Below, one piece after another: positions 1 to 7,762 of a DNA stretch of 35,550 nt. The notes under the pieces are model-generated. The model had not been told where the DNA came from. It made no database searches and was given only the letters and a program-made list of their open reading frames with translations. Location of the stretch: assembly GCA_900299245.1 (NCBI GenBank), contig OMJA01000065.1:1-35550 (forward strand). Reading direction: 5' to 3'. Source of the stretch: Nitrospiraceae bacterium (lineage in GTDB: Bacteria > Nitrospirota > Nitrospiria > Nitrospirales > Nitrospiraceae). Both the position numbers and the translations under genes were made by a program. Each line of letters begins with the position of its first letter. Positions within the stretch are counted from its first letter, which is position 1.

Positions 1-101
1 CCAGGCCATAAGCGGTTCCCGCCATTTCCCTTCCGGCCGCCCTGCATGATACGGGGGGCGGCGATAACTCCTATCGCACGGTGTGACTGTTTAGCGATGA
101 G

Positions 102-135
102 GGGAAGACGGGCGCGCACGTCCTTCCCTTTTTCT
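102..135 (+). terminator. Possible terminator of a gene left of the window
   Basis: GGGAAGAC (102-109) can pair, with one bulged base, with GTCCTTCCC (120-128) across a GC-rich loop, and TTTTTCTC follows. This resembles a rho-independent terminator for a plus-strand gene ending before the window. The stem is short and imperfect. Confidence 0.35.
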
Positions 136-210
136 CACAGGTGTAAGACTCACCGCAACAATGCGACTATCTCAACGTGGAACGCATTGACAGTTACGCA
201 GGGAGCACCC

Positions 211-945
211 ATGATACGATCCGAAGACGCTATGACCAGCCCAGCACCGACCACGACACCGGCTCAGCCTCCTCTCGGGAGTAAGATTGCCATTCTGCTC
301 GGCGTGGGGGCGGCGGTCGGCCTGTTTTTCTATTTCGACCTCGGACAGTTCCTCTCGCTGGAGGCCTTGAAGCAAAATCGCGATCAGTTGCTGGCGTTTA
401 CAGAGGCCCACTACGCGTTGGCGGTCGGCCTCTTTATCCTTGCCTACATCGTGGTGACAGGCTTGTCACTGCCCGGGGCGGTCATCCTCACATTGGCCGG
501 CGGGTTTTTATTCGGCAGCGTGCTGGGCACGCTGTTCGTCAATGTGGGTGCGACGACTGGGGCGACACTCGCGTTCCTGGCGGCCCGCTATCTCTTGCGC
601 GACTGGGTGGAGCGGAAGTTCGGGAAGTGGCTGGAGCCTGTCCAGCAAGGATTTGCCGAGAATGCCTTCAACTACCTGATGACGTTGCGGCTGATTCCCC
701 TGTTTCCGTTTTTTGTGATCAATCTTGTCTCCGGGCTGACCCGCATGAGTGTCGGGACGTACGTCGCCGCGACCGCATTGGGCATCATTCCCGGCTCCTT
801 TGTGTATGCCTATGCCGGCCGGCAGTTGGGGACGATCAATTCCCTCAAGGAAATCGCCTCGCCGAATGTGATCGGCGCCTTTGTGTTGTTGGGGCTCTTG
901 GCCCTGGTCCCGACGGTCTATAAGAGAGTCAGAGGAGCGCAGTGA
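211..945 (+). CDS. TVP38/TMEM64 family (SNARE-associated, DedA-like) membrane protein
   Basis: A 244-residue inner-membrane protein. The start at 211 is chosen because GGGAG lies 6 nt upstream; the frame is open further upstream to 46, but that part has no membrane or family character. A short polar N-terminus is followed by hydrophobic segments at about residues 25-45, 70-95 and 98-120 and more toward the C-terminus. The FGSVLGTLFVNVGATTGA stretch followed by FLAARYLLRDWVERKFG is typical of the SNARE_assoc domain (PF09335). Family members are thought to be scramblase- or transporter-like; the substrate here is unknown. The stop codon overlaps the start of the next gene (TGATG), so the two are translationally coupled. 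TVP38 proteins next to mercuric-reductase-like flavoproteins are a recurrent pairing, which suggests a joint envelope or redox role. Confidence 0.88.
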   Translation: MIRSEDAMTSPAPTTTPAQPPLGSKIAILLGVGAAVGLFFYFDLGQFLSLEALKQNRDQLLAFTEAHYALAVGLFILAYIVVTGLSLPGAVILTLAGGFLFGSVLGTLFVNVGATTGATLAFLAARYLLRDWVERKFGKWLEPVQQGFAENAFNYLMTLRLIPLFPFFVINLVSGLTRMSVGTYVAATALGIIPGSFVYAYAGRQLGTINSLKEIASPNVIGAFVLLGLLALVPTVYKRVRGAQ

Positions 946-2498
946 TGAGTCAGTATGAAGAAAGCCTGGTGCTGCCGGACGATGCGCATAATCAGCAGCT
1001 GGTTGCGAATGTTCATCCGTCCGACTGGGTCAATCCGGAACTGTCCGGTCGCTATAACATCGTGGTCATCGGGGCCGGAACAGCCGGGTTGATCACGGCG
1101 GTCATTGCTGCCGGTTTAGGTGCGAAGGTGGCGCTGATCGAGAAACATTTAATGGGCGGAGATTGTCTGAACGTCGGTTGTGTGCCGTCGAAAGGCGTGA
1201 TTCGGGCCGCGCGGGCCTGGGCTGATCTGCGGAGGGCTGAAGAGTTCGGCGTGCACATTCCCGCGGGTGTGACCTATGACTTCGGTGCGGCGATGTCGCG
1301 CATGCGCAAGCTGCGGGCGAAGATCAGCCGCAACGATTCGGCGCAGCGCTATCGGAATCTGGGCGTCGATGTGTTTATCGGCACCGCGAGGTTTGCAGGG
1401 GCTGATACAGTTGTGGTCGAGGGGCCTGCAGGCAATCGAACCCTGGACTTCACGAAAGCGGCGATTTGCACCGGAGCCCGTGCCGCTGCTCCGCCGATCC
1501 CCGGACTGACAGAAGCCGGGTATCTCACCAACGAAACGGTATTTTCGCTCACGGAGTTGCCGCCGCGCCTCGGCGTGATCGGTGCGGGGCCGGTCGGGTG
1601 CGAACTGGCGCAGGCATTTGCCCGTTTCGGCAGCCGGGTATGTTTGATTGAAGCGCAGCACGGCATCCTGCCGAAGGAAGATCGCGATGCGGCGCAGATC
1701 GTGGAACGACAACTGGTGAAAGACGGCGTGCACCTGCTCTGCTGCGGACAAGATCTGACGATCAGTCGGGCGGACGGCGGGAAACGGTTGACGGTCGATT
1801 CGCATGGCCTGCGGCATGAAGTCACGGTCGATGAGATCCTCGTGGGGGTCGGTCGCACACCCAATGTCGAGGGGCTGGGGCTGGACGCGGTCGGGGTCGA
1901 ATTCGATAAAGCCGGCATCAAGGTGAACGGTAGGCTTCAGACGAGCAACCCCCGGATCTTCGCGGCCGGTGACGTCTGCTCGCGCTACAAATTTACGCAC
2001 GCGGCTGATGCGATGGCGCAGATCGTCATCCAAAACGCACTGTTCCCTCATCCGTTTGGACTCGGCTACGCCACGGTAGATTCCTTGATCATGCCCTGGT
2101 GCACGTTCACCGAGCCGGAAGTGGCCCATGTCGGCATGTATGAACAGGACGCGAAGGATAAGGGGATCGAGGTCGAAACCTACACGTTTAAGCTGGATGA
2201 GGTCGATCGCGCTATTCTTGACGGCGAGGACGAAGGGTTTGCACGGGTCCATATTCAAAAAGGTTCGGATACAATTCTGGGGGCGACGATTGTCGCGGCG
2301 CACGCCGGCGAGATGATCGGTGAGTTCTCCGTGCTGATGAAGGCCGGGGTCGGAGCGAAGGCCATCGCCGGAACCATCCATCCGTATCCCACACAGGCGG
2401 AAGTCAACAAGAAGGTGGTGAATCTTTGGCGAAAGGCGCATTTCACTCAGGCGACTAGAAACCGCCTGATGAAGCTGTTCGCCTGGATGAGGCGGTAA
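945..2498 (+). CDS. FAD-dependent pyridine nucleotide-disulfide oxidoreductase, mercuric-reductase-like
   Basis: A 517-residue cytosolic flavoprotein. ATG at 945 overlaps the previous stop by one base and has AGAGGAG 7 nt upstream. After a ~35-residue N-terminal extension come the FAD-binding VIGAGTAG (41-48) and the redox-active GGDCLNVGCVPSK with Cys74 and Cys79. A second dinucleotide-binding fold (VIGAGPVGCELA, about 210-222), the FAD motif IFAAGDVCS and a C-terminal dimerisation domain with HPYPTQAE (His479) follow. Unlike true MerA it has no N-terminal heavy-metal domain and no vicinal Cys pair at the C-terminus, which ends in LFAWMRR. Mercury reduction is therefore unlikely. Dihydrolipoamide dehydrogenase or glutathione-reductase-like activity on an unknown disulfide or quinone is possible. 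The upstream TVP38 partner suggests a membrane-linked redox function. Confidence 0.9.
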   Translation: MSQYEESLVLPDDAHNQQLVANVHPSDWVNPELSGRYNIVVIGAGTAGLITAVIAAGLGAKVALIEKHLMGGDCLNVGCVPSKGVIRAARAWADLRRAEEFGVHIPAGVTYDFGAAMSRMRKLRAKISRNDSAQRYRNLGVDVFIGTARFAGADTVVVEGPAGNRTLDFTKAAICTGARAAAPPIPGLTEAGYLTNETVFSLTELPPRLGVIGAGPVGCELAQAFARFGSRVCLIEAQHGILPKEDRDAAQIVERQLVKDGVHLLCCGQDLTISRADGGKRLTVDSHGLRHEVTVDEILVGVGRTPNVEGLGLDAVGVEFDKAGIKVNGRLQTSNPRIFAAGDVCSRYKFTHAADAMAQIVIQNALFPHPFGLGYATVDSLIMPWCTFTEPEVAHVGMYEQDAKDKGIEVETYTFKLDEVDRAILDGEDEGFARVHIQKGSDTILGATIVAAHAGEMIGEFSVLMKAGVGAKAIAGTIHPYPTQAEVNKKVVNLWRKAHFTQATRNRLMKLFAWMRR

Positions 2499-2516
2499 GG
2501 GAAAGGGGCTTGCCCG

Positions 2517-3266
2517 ATGACCTGGCGTGGAATCATCCCCCTGGCGTTGTTCCTGGCGGGAAGCCTCGGCGATCAGGTGATATCCCGGGCGCAGTCCTCG
2601 CCGTTGATCGAGGTCGGGAAGTTTTCATCCGGGCAGCCGGGGATTGCCCTCCCGCAGGGTTGGAAGCCGCTGACGTTCAAGAAGATTCCCAGACATACAG
2701 AGTATGTGCTGGTGCGGGACGGCGAGCAGGTCGTCGTTAAAGCCACCAGCGAAGCTTCAGCCTCGGGGCTCACAAAGGAAGTCAGTATCAATCCCAAAGA
2801 CTATCCGATGGTCCGCTGGCGGTGGAAGGTCGAGAATCTGCTGCAGCGCAGCGATGTCAGCCGGAAGGATGGTGATGATTACCCGGCCCGGCTCTACATT
2901 ACCTTCGCGTATGACCCGGAGCGCGTCAGCTTCGGGAGGAAATTGAAGTACAACGCAGGCCGGGCGATTTTTGGCGACATTCCCATTGCAGCCCTCAACT
3001 ATATCTGGGAGACGAAGACACCGGTCGGTACGATCATTGAGAATGCCTATACTGATTTTGCACGGATGATCGTGGTCGAAAGCGGGCCGGCGAAAGTCGG
3101 GATATGGGTGGAGGAAGAGCGGAACATCTATGAAGACTATAAAAAGGCGTTTGGCGAAGAGCCGCCATTGATTAATGGCGTAGCGATTATGAGTGATACG
3201 GATAACACGAGCGATCGAGCGATCGCGTTCTACGGAGATATTGAGTTCAGGACGGCGACGAAGTAA
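2517..3266 (+). CDS. DUF3047 domain-containing exported protein
   Basis: A 249-residue protein starting 18 nt after the flavoprotein stop, preceded by AAAGGGG, so probably cotranscribed with it. Residues 1-26 form a hydrophobic signal peptide ending near SRAQS. The rest matches the DUF3047 pattern as I know it: an early GWKPLTFKKI, then PMVRWRWKVENLL, the aspartate-rich KDGDDYPARLYI, LNYIWETKTPVGTI and a late DNTSDRAIAFYGDIEF. DUF3047 proteins are periplasmic and uncharacterised; the fold is thought to be a beta-sandwich that may bind ligands. The gene ends opposite a minus-strand gene, with a terminator hairpin between them. Confidence 0.85.
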   Translation: MTWRGIIPLALFLAGSLGDQVISRAQSSPLIEVGKFSSGQPGIALPQGWKPLTFKKIPRHTEYVLVRDGEQVVVKATSEASASGLTKEVSINPKDYPMVRWRWKVENLLQRSDVSRKDGDDYPARLYITFAYDPERVSFGRKLKYNAGRAIFGDIPIAALNYIWETKTPVGTIIENAYTDFARMIVVESGPAKVGIWVEEERNIYEDYKKAFGEEPPLINGVAIMSDTDNTSDRAIAFYGDIEFRTATK

Positions 3267-3285
3267 TGAATCGCCGGTTCTGGAG

Positions 3286-3321
3286 AAAACAAAAGGGGCC
3301 GGCCTGTACAGGGCCGGCCCC
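3286..3321 (-). terminator. Rho-independent terminator of the 3372-3782 gene
   Basis: GGGGCCGGCC (3295-3304) and GGCCGGCCCC (3312-3321) form a perfect 10-bp stem with a 7-nt loop. Read on the minus strand the stem is followed by TTTTGTTTTC. It lies 50 bp beyond the stop of the minus-strand gene and also separates it from the convergent DUF3047 gene. Confidence 0.85.
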
Positions 3322-3371
3322 CTCAAGGACCGCTCCGCACCCGGGCGGGTGCGCGGATTCAATACGAGGGG

Positions 3372-3782
3372 TTACTGGACGGAATTCGCGAAGCCACCCC
3401 GTGTGATTTCGGCGCGGACCGTGTCCCCGACCTTCTTCTGCTTGATGACTTTCGTGCCCTGGCCGACATAGAGCTTCACCTGATTACCTTCATAGTCTTC
3501 GACGATGTAGGCGTTGCCATCAACCTGCTTCAGCGTGCCGCCCACGGTCTTCCAGGCCGGACCCGGCTTCGAGTCATGCTCCCCGCGCTTCGGCGCCTGG
3601 CCGACTTCGGGGACATGGCCGGCGCTGGAGGCCGCTGCCGCCGCGGACGAATGGTGCATGCCGGACGACTTCTTCTTCGCCTCTTTATCCTTGGCCAACG
3701 CCGGCGCAGCAGCCAGCGCCACCACGGCGAGGGCGGCAACAGCGATCGTCATCATTCGGTTCTTCATCATCTGGCTCTTCAT
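3372..3782 (-). CDS. Small secreted hypothetical protein
   Basis: A 136-residue precursor with a textbook signal peptide: basic MKSQMMKNR, a hydrophobic run of Ala/Val/Leu, cleavage after APALA near residue 30. The mature N-terminus is Lys-rich (KDKEAKKKSSG), then comes an Ala/Ser/His-rich linker. A C-terminal ~55-residue segment (GGTLKQVDGNAYIVEDYEGN and KVIKQKKVGDTVRAEI) looks like a small beta-barrel or SH3/OB-like fold. AAGGAGGT 5 nt before ATG is a near-perfect ribosome site, implying strong expression. It has its own promoter candidate and terminator, so it is monocistronic. I do not recognise a named family. Confidence 0.82.
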   Translation of the reverse strand: MKSQMMKNRMMTIAVAALAVVALAAAPALAKDKEAKKKSSGMHHSSAAAAASSAGHVPEVGQAPKRGEHDSKPGPAWKTVGGTLKQVDGNAYIVEDYEGNQVKLYVGQGTKVIKQKKVGDTVRAEITRGGFANSVQ

Positions 3783-3806
3783 CGACTACCTCCTTGAAAT
3801 GAACGG

Positions 3807-3836
3807 TTCATAGCTCTTGGCTTGCAAACACAGCAA
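3807..3836 (-). promoter_or_regulatory. Candidate sigma70 promoter for the 3372-3782 gene
   Basis: On the minus strand TTGCTG (3836-3831), an 18-nt spacer and TATGAA (3812-3807) resemble -35 and -10 boxes. Initiation near 3800 would leave a short leader that contains the AAGGAGGT ribosome site. Confidence 0.35.
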
Positions 3837-4135
3837 GGCACATGCCGACTAGCCATGAAAGTGGTTGTGCTTGAAAAAACCAGAGCTTAGAGGCGGCGGC
3901 CTAAGGTCGCACACGTAGAGGGTCTGTGGAGTGGAAAAAAACGGCATGCCGCCGTGCAAATCTGCCCAGGCAGGATCAGCACCCTAAAAACCGAGCATTC
4001 AATAGAAAAGCCGGTGGCTCGGCGCTTCCGCTTAGGAGACAGGGCGGATGTCCGTCGATTCTTTTCGTGTCCGTTCATTTACCTTTCTTTCGGCACTGCG
4101 TCTAATTCATCAGGCAGGGTCGGAAGGAGGGTGTT
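3837..4135. other. Intergenic spacer between divergent genes
   Basis: With the flanking leader this is a ~350-bp gap between divergently transcribed genes. Short open frames here lack ribosome sites and family character. GGAAGGAGG (4122-4130) at the right end is the ribosome site of the gene at 4136. I see no convincing RNA gene, repeat or terminator. Confidence 0.5.
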
Positions 4136-4576
4136 ATGCGACCGGTCATTTCACAATCGAGTGCGGTTCTTCTCTCTTGTGTGTTGCTGCTGTCCGGATG
4201 TACGTCGACCTTGGTTCGCGACGAGGTAAAGCGAACAGCCGGATTGGATGGACATTGTGCCGGAAGTGAGTGGGTGGACGATTCGTCGCTCGCAGTCTTG
4301 CCGGTGCCGGTTGTGGCGTTTTTCGTGCCCCACTTTGATTTACATAAGATTACAAGCGAGGGGTATCTCAACCGGTGCGGATCCTCGACGCGGGTCGTGA
4401 ATCGCGAGGTGTCAGTCAACACCGCGGCCTGCATTCCGGCCGGGCTGACCCGAATCATCACGTTAGGTATCTGGCAATGGTGTCCGGCCCATGTCGCCTG
4501 GTCGGCGGATGTATTGGCGGAGCAGACCAGGCCTGCCGCGCTGTCTCCCGAGGAGCAGAAAAGGCCGCGATCGTAA
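4136..4576 (+). CDS. Lipoprotein, possibly Bor/Iss-like
   Basis: A 146-residue lipoprotein precursor with a lipobox LLLSGC near residue 22 after a hydrophobic signal. The strong site GGAAGGAGG precedes the ATG. The C-terminal half contains LTRIITLGIWQWCPAHVAW, which resembles the FITLGIYTPLEARVYC ending of the phage-lambda Bor lipoprotein family by eye; Cys residues occur in comparable positions. The assignment is tentative. If correct, the protein would sit in the outer membrane. It starts an envelope-protein block, with the next gene 28 bp downstream. Confidence 0.75.
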   Translation: MRPVISQSSAVLLSCVLLLSGCTSTLVRDEVKRTAGLDGHCAGSEWVDDSSLAVLPVPVVAFFVPHFDLHKITSEGYLNRCGSSTRVVNREVSVNTAACIPAGLTRIITLGIWQWCPAHVAWSADVLAEQTRPAALSPEEQKRPRS

Positions 4577-4604
4577 CCAGGCAAGAACGAGGGGAGAGGT
4601 TGTT

Positions 4605-6041
4605 ATGAAAAGGATAGGGGAGTGGAAGCTGTGGACGATGGGGCTTGTAGTTGCGGGATTTCTGACCGGGTGCGGCAGCGGCGGTGGAGAGGCAACGGTG
4701 AGTACAGCCGGCAGCGGCAGCGGATCGGCGGCCGCGACGGGGACTATTACAGGGTTCGGCAGTGTGTTCGTGAATGGCAAGAGGTTCGAGACAGATCATG
4801 CATCGTTTCTCGTGGATGACCAGCCTGGGACTCAGAGCGATCTCAAGCTGGGGATGACGGTGGCGGTAACGGGCACGCTGAGCAACAATCAGCGATCGGC
4901 AACGCTGGTTCGCCAGCAGGATGCGGTCGAGGGGCTGGTGCAGTCGGTTGCTGCCGATGGCTTGAGCCTCGTCGTCATGGGGCAGACGGTCTTGGTTGAC
5001 AACACGACGATCATCGACAACAACATACCAGGGCAAAATATTCTCAACCTTCTCGCCGGGACCGATTTTGTGGAAGTGAGCGGCCATGTTCGTCCGAGCG
5101 GTGTGATCCAGGCGACATTCATCGAAAAGAAGCCGGCGGGGACGGTGACGCCGGAAGTGCGGGGATATGTCAGTGGCCAGAATGAGGCGGCGAGGACGTT
5201 CCGGATCGGAGCGCTCACGGTCAACTATGCGACGGCGGTGATCGGAGATATGCCGAATCCGGCGGGGAACGCCTGGAACGGTCTGTTGGTCGAGGCGAAA
5301 GGGACTGCTTTTACTGCGGCCACAACGACGCTCACCGCGACACAGGTGGAGCCGGAGCAGGACGGAGTCAGCGGCAATGTCGACGAGTTCGAGGTAGAGG
5401 GAATTGTAACGCAGGTCCTCGGTTCCGGAGATTTCTTTGTCGGATCAAGGCACGTGCAAACCACGGCCAGCACGGAATTTCGCGGGGGAGCGATCGACGA
5501 GATCGTCCTTGGAGCCAAGCTGTCGGTCGAGGGGCGGTTGGCCAGCGGGATTCTCATGGCGAATCACGTAAAGTTCCACGCCAGCGTGCGATTGGAGGGG
5601 AACATCGAGGTGGTCAATAGCGGCACACATACCGTCAGACTGGTTGGGCTCCCAGGAGTGACGGTGACTGCAAACAGTCAGACGACATTCGACGGTGGCG
5701 TGACCGGCGTAGCCGACCTGGTCGCGGGCCAGCACCTGCGGGTGCGTGGCCGGGTGAACGGAACGAATGGGGTCATCGCTACGCGCATCGAGCTTCGGTC
5801 TGCAAGTGACGATGTCGATCTCCAAGGGCCGGTCCAGGCAGCCGCCAATCCTGCGCTCACTATCCTCGGTGTAACCGTCAGTACCGCGGGATTGTCTGAG
5901 GATGAGTTCAAGGGAAGGAGTGACAGCAGTATCGGGCGAACCGCGTTTTTCAACGCGCTCTCGGTCGGGACTGTGGTTAAGGTCAAAGGGCGATTCAGTG
6001 GCGGGGGTGTGGTGTGGAGGGAAGCCGAATTGGAGGAGTAG
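4605..6041 (+). CDS. Lipoprotein with about six DUF5666-like repeats
   Basis: A 478-residue lipoprotein. ATG 4605 is preferred over upstream in-frame starts because GGGGAGAGG precedes it and a lipobox follows (FLTGC, Cys23), then a Gly/Ser linker. The mature part is about six tandem ~65-70-residue beta-rich units, roughly residues 46-110, 113-182, 185-255, 262-327, 330-402 and 404-476. Each opens with a G-[TNV]-[IV] strand and ends with a G..V.V.G.[LVF] motif such as LGMTVAVTGTL, LGAKLSVEGRL and VGTVVKVKGRF. The first unit (GTITGFGSVFVNGKRFETD) is typical DUF5666. The function of the domain is not known; OB-like beta folds are suggested. The protein is probably anchored at the inner face of the outer membrane or on the surface. 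Confidence 0.85.
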   Translation: MKRIGEWKLWTMGLVVAGFLTGCGSGGGEATVSTAGSGSGSAAATGTITGFGSVFVNGKRFETDHASFLVDDQPGTQSDLKLGMTVAVTGTLSNNQRSATLVRQQDAVEGLVQSVAADGLSLVVMGQTVLVDNTTIIDNNIPGQNILNLLAGTDFVEVSGHVRPSGVIQATFIEKKPAGTVTPEVRGYVSGQNEAARTFRIGALTVNYATAVIGDMPNPAGNAWNGLLVEAKGTAFTAATTTLTATQVEPEQDGVSGNVDEFEVEGIVTQVLGSGDFFVGSRHVQTTASTEFRGGAIDEIVLGAKLSVEGRLASGILMANHVKFHASVRLEGNIEVVNSGTHTVRLVGLPGVTVTANSQTTFDGGVTGVADLVAGQHLRVRGRVNGTNGVIATRIELRSASDDVDLQGPVQAAANPALTILGVTVSTAGLSEDEFKGRSDSSIGRTAFFNALSVGTVVKVKGRFSGGGVVWREAELEE

Positions 6042-6088
6042 GGAACCGTCGGGCAGGGTCAATGACAAGAGCAACTGGAGGAACAATC

Positions 6089-6652
6089 ATGACTCATGGA
6101 AAAGAAATGGTCTGGAGAGAATTGATGCTCGGTGCAGTGGCCGGTATCATTTTGGTGGTGGGCGGGCCGGTGTTTGCTCAAGATGCAGACCCAGCCGATG
6201 CACCGGCCGTGCGGACTGACAATCGTGGTCCGGGGTCACTCAATAGCGGTCCGGGGTCGCTGCATAGCGGTCGGGATCGGCAGGGAGAGCGTGGCCGTCG
6301 CGGGGGGGATGATCTTCGCGTGGCGCAGGCCGACGATGTGCGGCAGGAAGATCGTCAGCAGGACCGTCGACAGGACCGGCAAGCTGATCGGCAACAGGAT
6401 CGCCGAGAAGATCGGCGCGAAGATCCACGGGACGACCGTCGGTCGAATGCCGGGGGAGATGTGCGGGGATTGGATCGTGCGGATCAGGTGGCGGGCGAGC
6501 ACGGGCGTGAAGGTCGGGACAATGCGCGGGCCGCGCAGCTGGATCGCCCCAATCGCATCGAGCGAGCGGAACGTCCGCAACGGCCGGAGCGCCCTGAGCG
6601 GCCGCAGAGACCGGAACGGCCGGAGCGGCCTGAGAGGGCCGGACGAAATTAG
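6089..6652 (+). CDS. Secreted Arg/Asp/Gln-rich low-complexity protein
   Basis: A 187-residue precursor. ATG 6089 has CTGGAGG upstream and begins a signal peptide (hydrophobic residues about 12-28, cleavage near VFAQDA). The rest is almost entirely disordered and highly charged. It contains SGPGSL repeats, a DRQQDRR/REDRRED block (about residues 88-120) and a C-terminal array of RPQRPERPE-type repeats. No enzymatic motif is visible. A shorter protein with the same DRQQDRRED composition is encoded at 10967-11293 on the other strand. Possible roles are surface or periplasmic polyelectrolyte, metal or polymer binding, or a chaperone-like buffer; none is proven. It lies 47 bp after the DUF5666 gene in the same direction. 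Confidence 0.75.
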   Translation: MTHGKEMVWRELMLGAVAGIILVVGGPVFAQDADPADAPAVRTDNRGPGSLNSGPGSLHSGRDRQGERGRRGGDDLRVAQADDVRQEDRQQDRRQDRQADRQQDRREDRREDPRDDRRSNAGGDVRGLDRADQVAGEHGREGRDNARAAQLDRPNRIERAERPQRPERPERPQRPERPERPERAGRN

Positions 6653-6682
6653 TCCAATGCCGAATATCAGGAGCGTCTGTGG

Positions 6683-6713
6683 AGCGGCGCCGGGAGACTT
6701 GCCCGGCGCCGCT
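6683..6713 (+). terminator. Strong GC hairpin after the low-complexity gene
   Basis: AGCGGCGCCGGG (6683-6694) and CCCGGCGCCGCT (6702-6713) form a perfect 12-bp stem with a 7-nt loop. No T-run follows (ATGGTATTGA), so it may be a weak or rho-assisted terminator or an mRNA-stabilising 3' hairpin between the two genes. Confidence 0.5.
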
Positions 6714-6763
6714 ATGGTATTGAAGCTGGCGTGAAGCGTAATGAGAGAAAGGATGCCGAATCG

Positions 6764-7660
6764 ATGAGAGCGAAGAAGTGGGCCGGGATACTTGCCGGTG
6801 TGGTGGTGTTGGCGTTATGGGGAGTCGACGGACAAGCTGCAGACAAAGCCGATCAGGGTCCGGCGTCGCCGGAGCAGAATTGGCAGGTGGGCTTTACCCC
6901 GAGTTATAGCAGCGGAAAATTTGGAACGGATACGACCAGCACTTTTTTTTATGCGCCCTTATCGATTCGTCGGTTATTCAAAGATGGTGATGTGACGTTC
7001 GTCATTCCGTTCGTAACGGCAACATCCGATGGTCGAGTGACGCTGGTGGGAGGAAATCCTGTTGTGGTTCAAGACAACAGGGGAAGCAACAGTGGCTCAG
7101 GATCAAGTAGCTGCGAGCCAGGTGAAGACAAGCCATCCTGTCTCACTGGCCGAACACCAGGGAAGAAAACCACGACTGCTGGTCTTGGCGATATCATTCT
7201 CAAAGGCCGCTACTATGTCGTCGAAGAAGGTGATTTTCTGCCGCTCATTGCCGTCACAGGGCGGATGAAGCTGCCAACTGCTAGCGCTAGCCAGGGTTTG
7301 GGAACTGGGGCATTCGACTATGGGTTTGGGGTGGAGATGTCCAAGATGCTGGGGGAGAAGTGGATTGCATTTCTGGATGGAGGGTACAACATCATTGGGG
7401 ATCCGGATGGCCTCACGCTTCAGAATCAGCATTGGTATGACGTAGGAGCCGGTTACTACGTCACACGAGATCTTTTGGCAAGTGTGTACTATGAAGAGTA
7501 CCGCGCGATCACTCCCGGATTTGTGAATGCCCGTGACGTTTATTTTGCCATGAACTACACGGCTTCTGCTGCCTGGCGCTTCAGTGGCGGAGTCACGCTC
7601 GGGCTTTCCGACGGCGCTCCTGATTTTACCTTGACAATTGGAACCAGCTACCGCTTTTGA
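6764..7660 (+). CDS. Outer-membrane beta-barrel protein, phenol MetA-like transporter family
   Basis: A 298-residue precursor. ATG 6764 is chosen because AAAGGA lies 9 nt upstream and a good signal peptide follows (WAGILAGVVVLALWG, cleavage near GQAAD); a GTG at 6731 would add 11 charged residues. The mature protein is rich in alternating beta strands typical of a porin: NWQVGFTPSYSSGKF, LIAVTGRMKLPTAS, GTGAFDYGFGVEMSKM and WIAFLDGGYNIIGD. It ends with an aromatic residue (TSYRF) as outer-membrane barrels do. The GDIILKGRYYV and KLPTAS...GTGAFDYG segments recall the MetA-pathway phenol-degradation/transporter-like family. A Gly/Ser-rich loop carries two Cys (about 118-127). Substrate unknown. 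Confidence 0.72.
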   Translation: MRAKKWAGILAGVVVLALWGVDGQAADKADQGPASPEQNWQVGFTPSYSSGKFGTDTTSTFFYAPLSIRRLFKDGDVTFVIPFVTATSDGRVTLVGGNPVVVQDNRGSNSGSGSSSCEPGEDKPSCLTGRTPGKKTTTAGLGDIILKGRYYVVEEGDFLPLIAVTGRMKLPTASASQGLGTGAFDYGFGVEMSKMLGEKWIAFLDGGYNIIGDPDGLTLQNQHWYDVGAGYYVTRDLLASVYYEEYRAITPGFVNARDVYFAMNYTASAAWRFSGGVTLGLSDGAPDFTLTIGTSYRF

Positions 7661-7672
7661 GAGGCGGTGTTG

Positions 7673-7701
7673 TTTACGAATCGAGGGATGGTGCGTCTAA
7701 T
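7673..7701 (+). promoter_or_regulatory. Candidate sigma70 promoter of the ECF sigma operon
   Basis: TTTACG (7673-7678), a 17-nt spacer and TCTAAT (7696-7701) resemble -35 and -10 boxes in the only sizeable gap before the sigma gene. Initiation near 7708 would give a ~55-nt leader. Confidence 0.42.
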
Positions 7702-7762
7702 GAATCAGATAGGCCAAAGCAGACCGTGTGGTGGCAACGAGCCAGAGTGAGCGGAGCGGTCG

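Noticed and set aside
1149-2441. 430-codon open frame on the minus strand
   Set aside because: It is the antisense of the flavoprotein gene, has no ribosome site and shows no family motif. High GC content favours such shadows.
945-2498. Mercury resistance (mer) locus
   Set aside because: No MerR, MerT, MerP or HMA domain, and no C-terminal Cys pair on the reductase-like protein.
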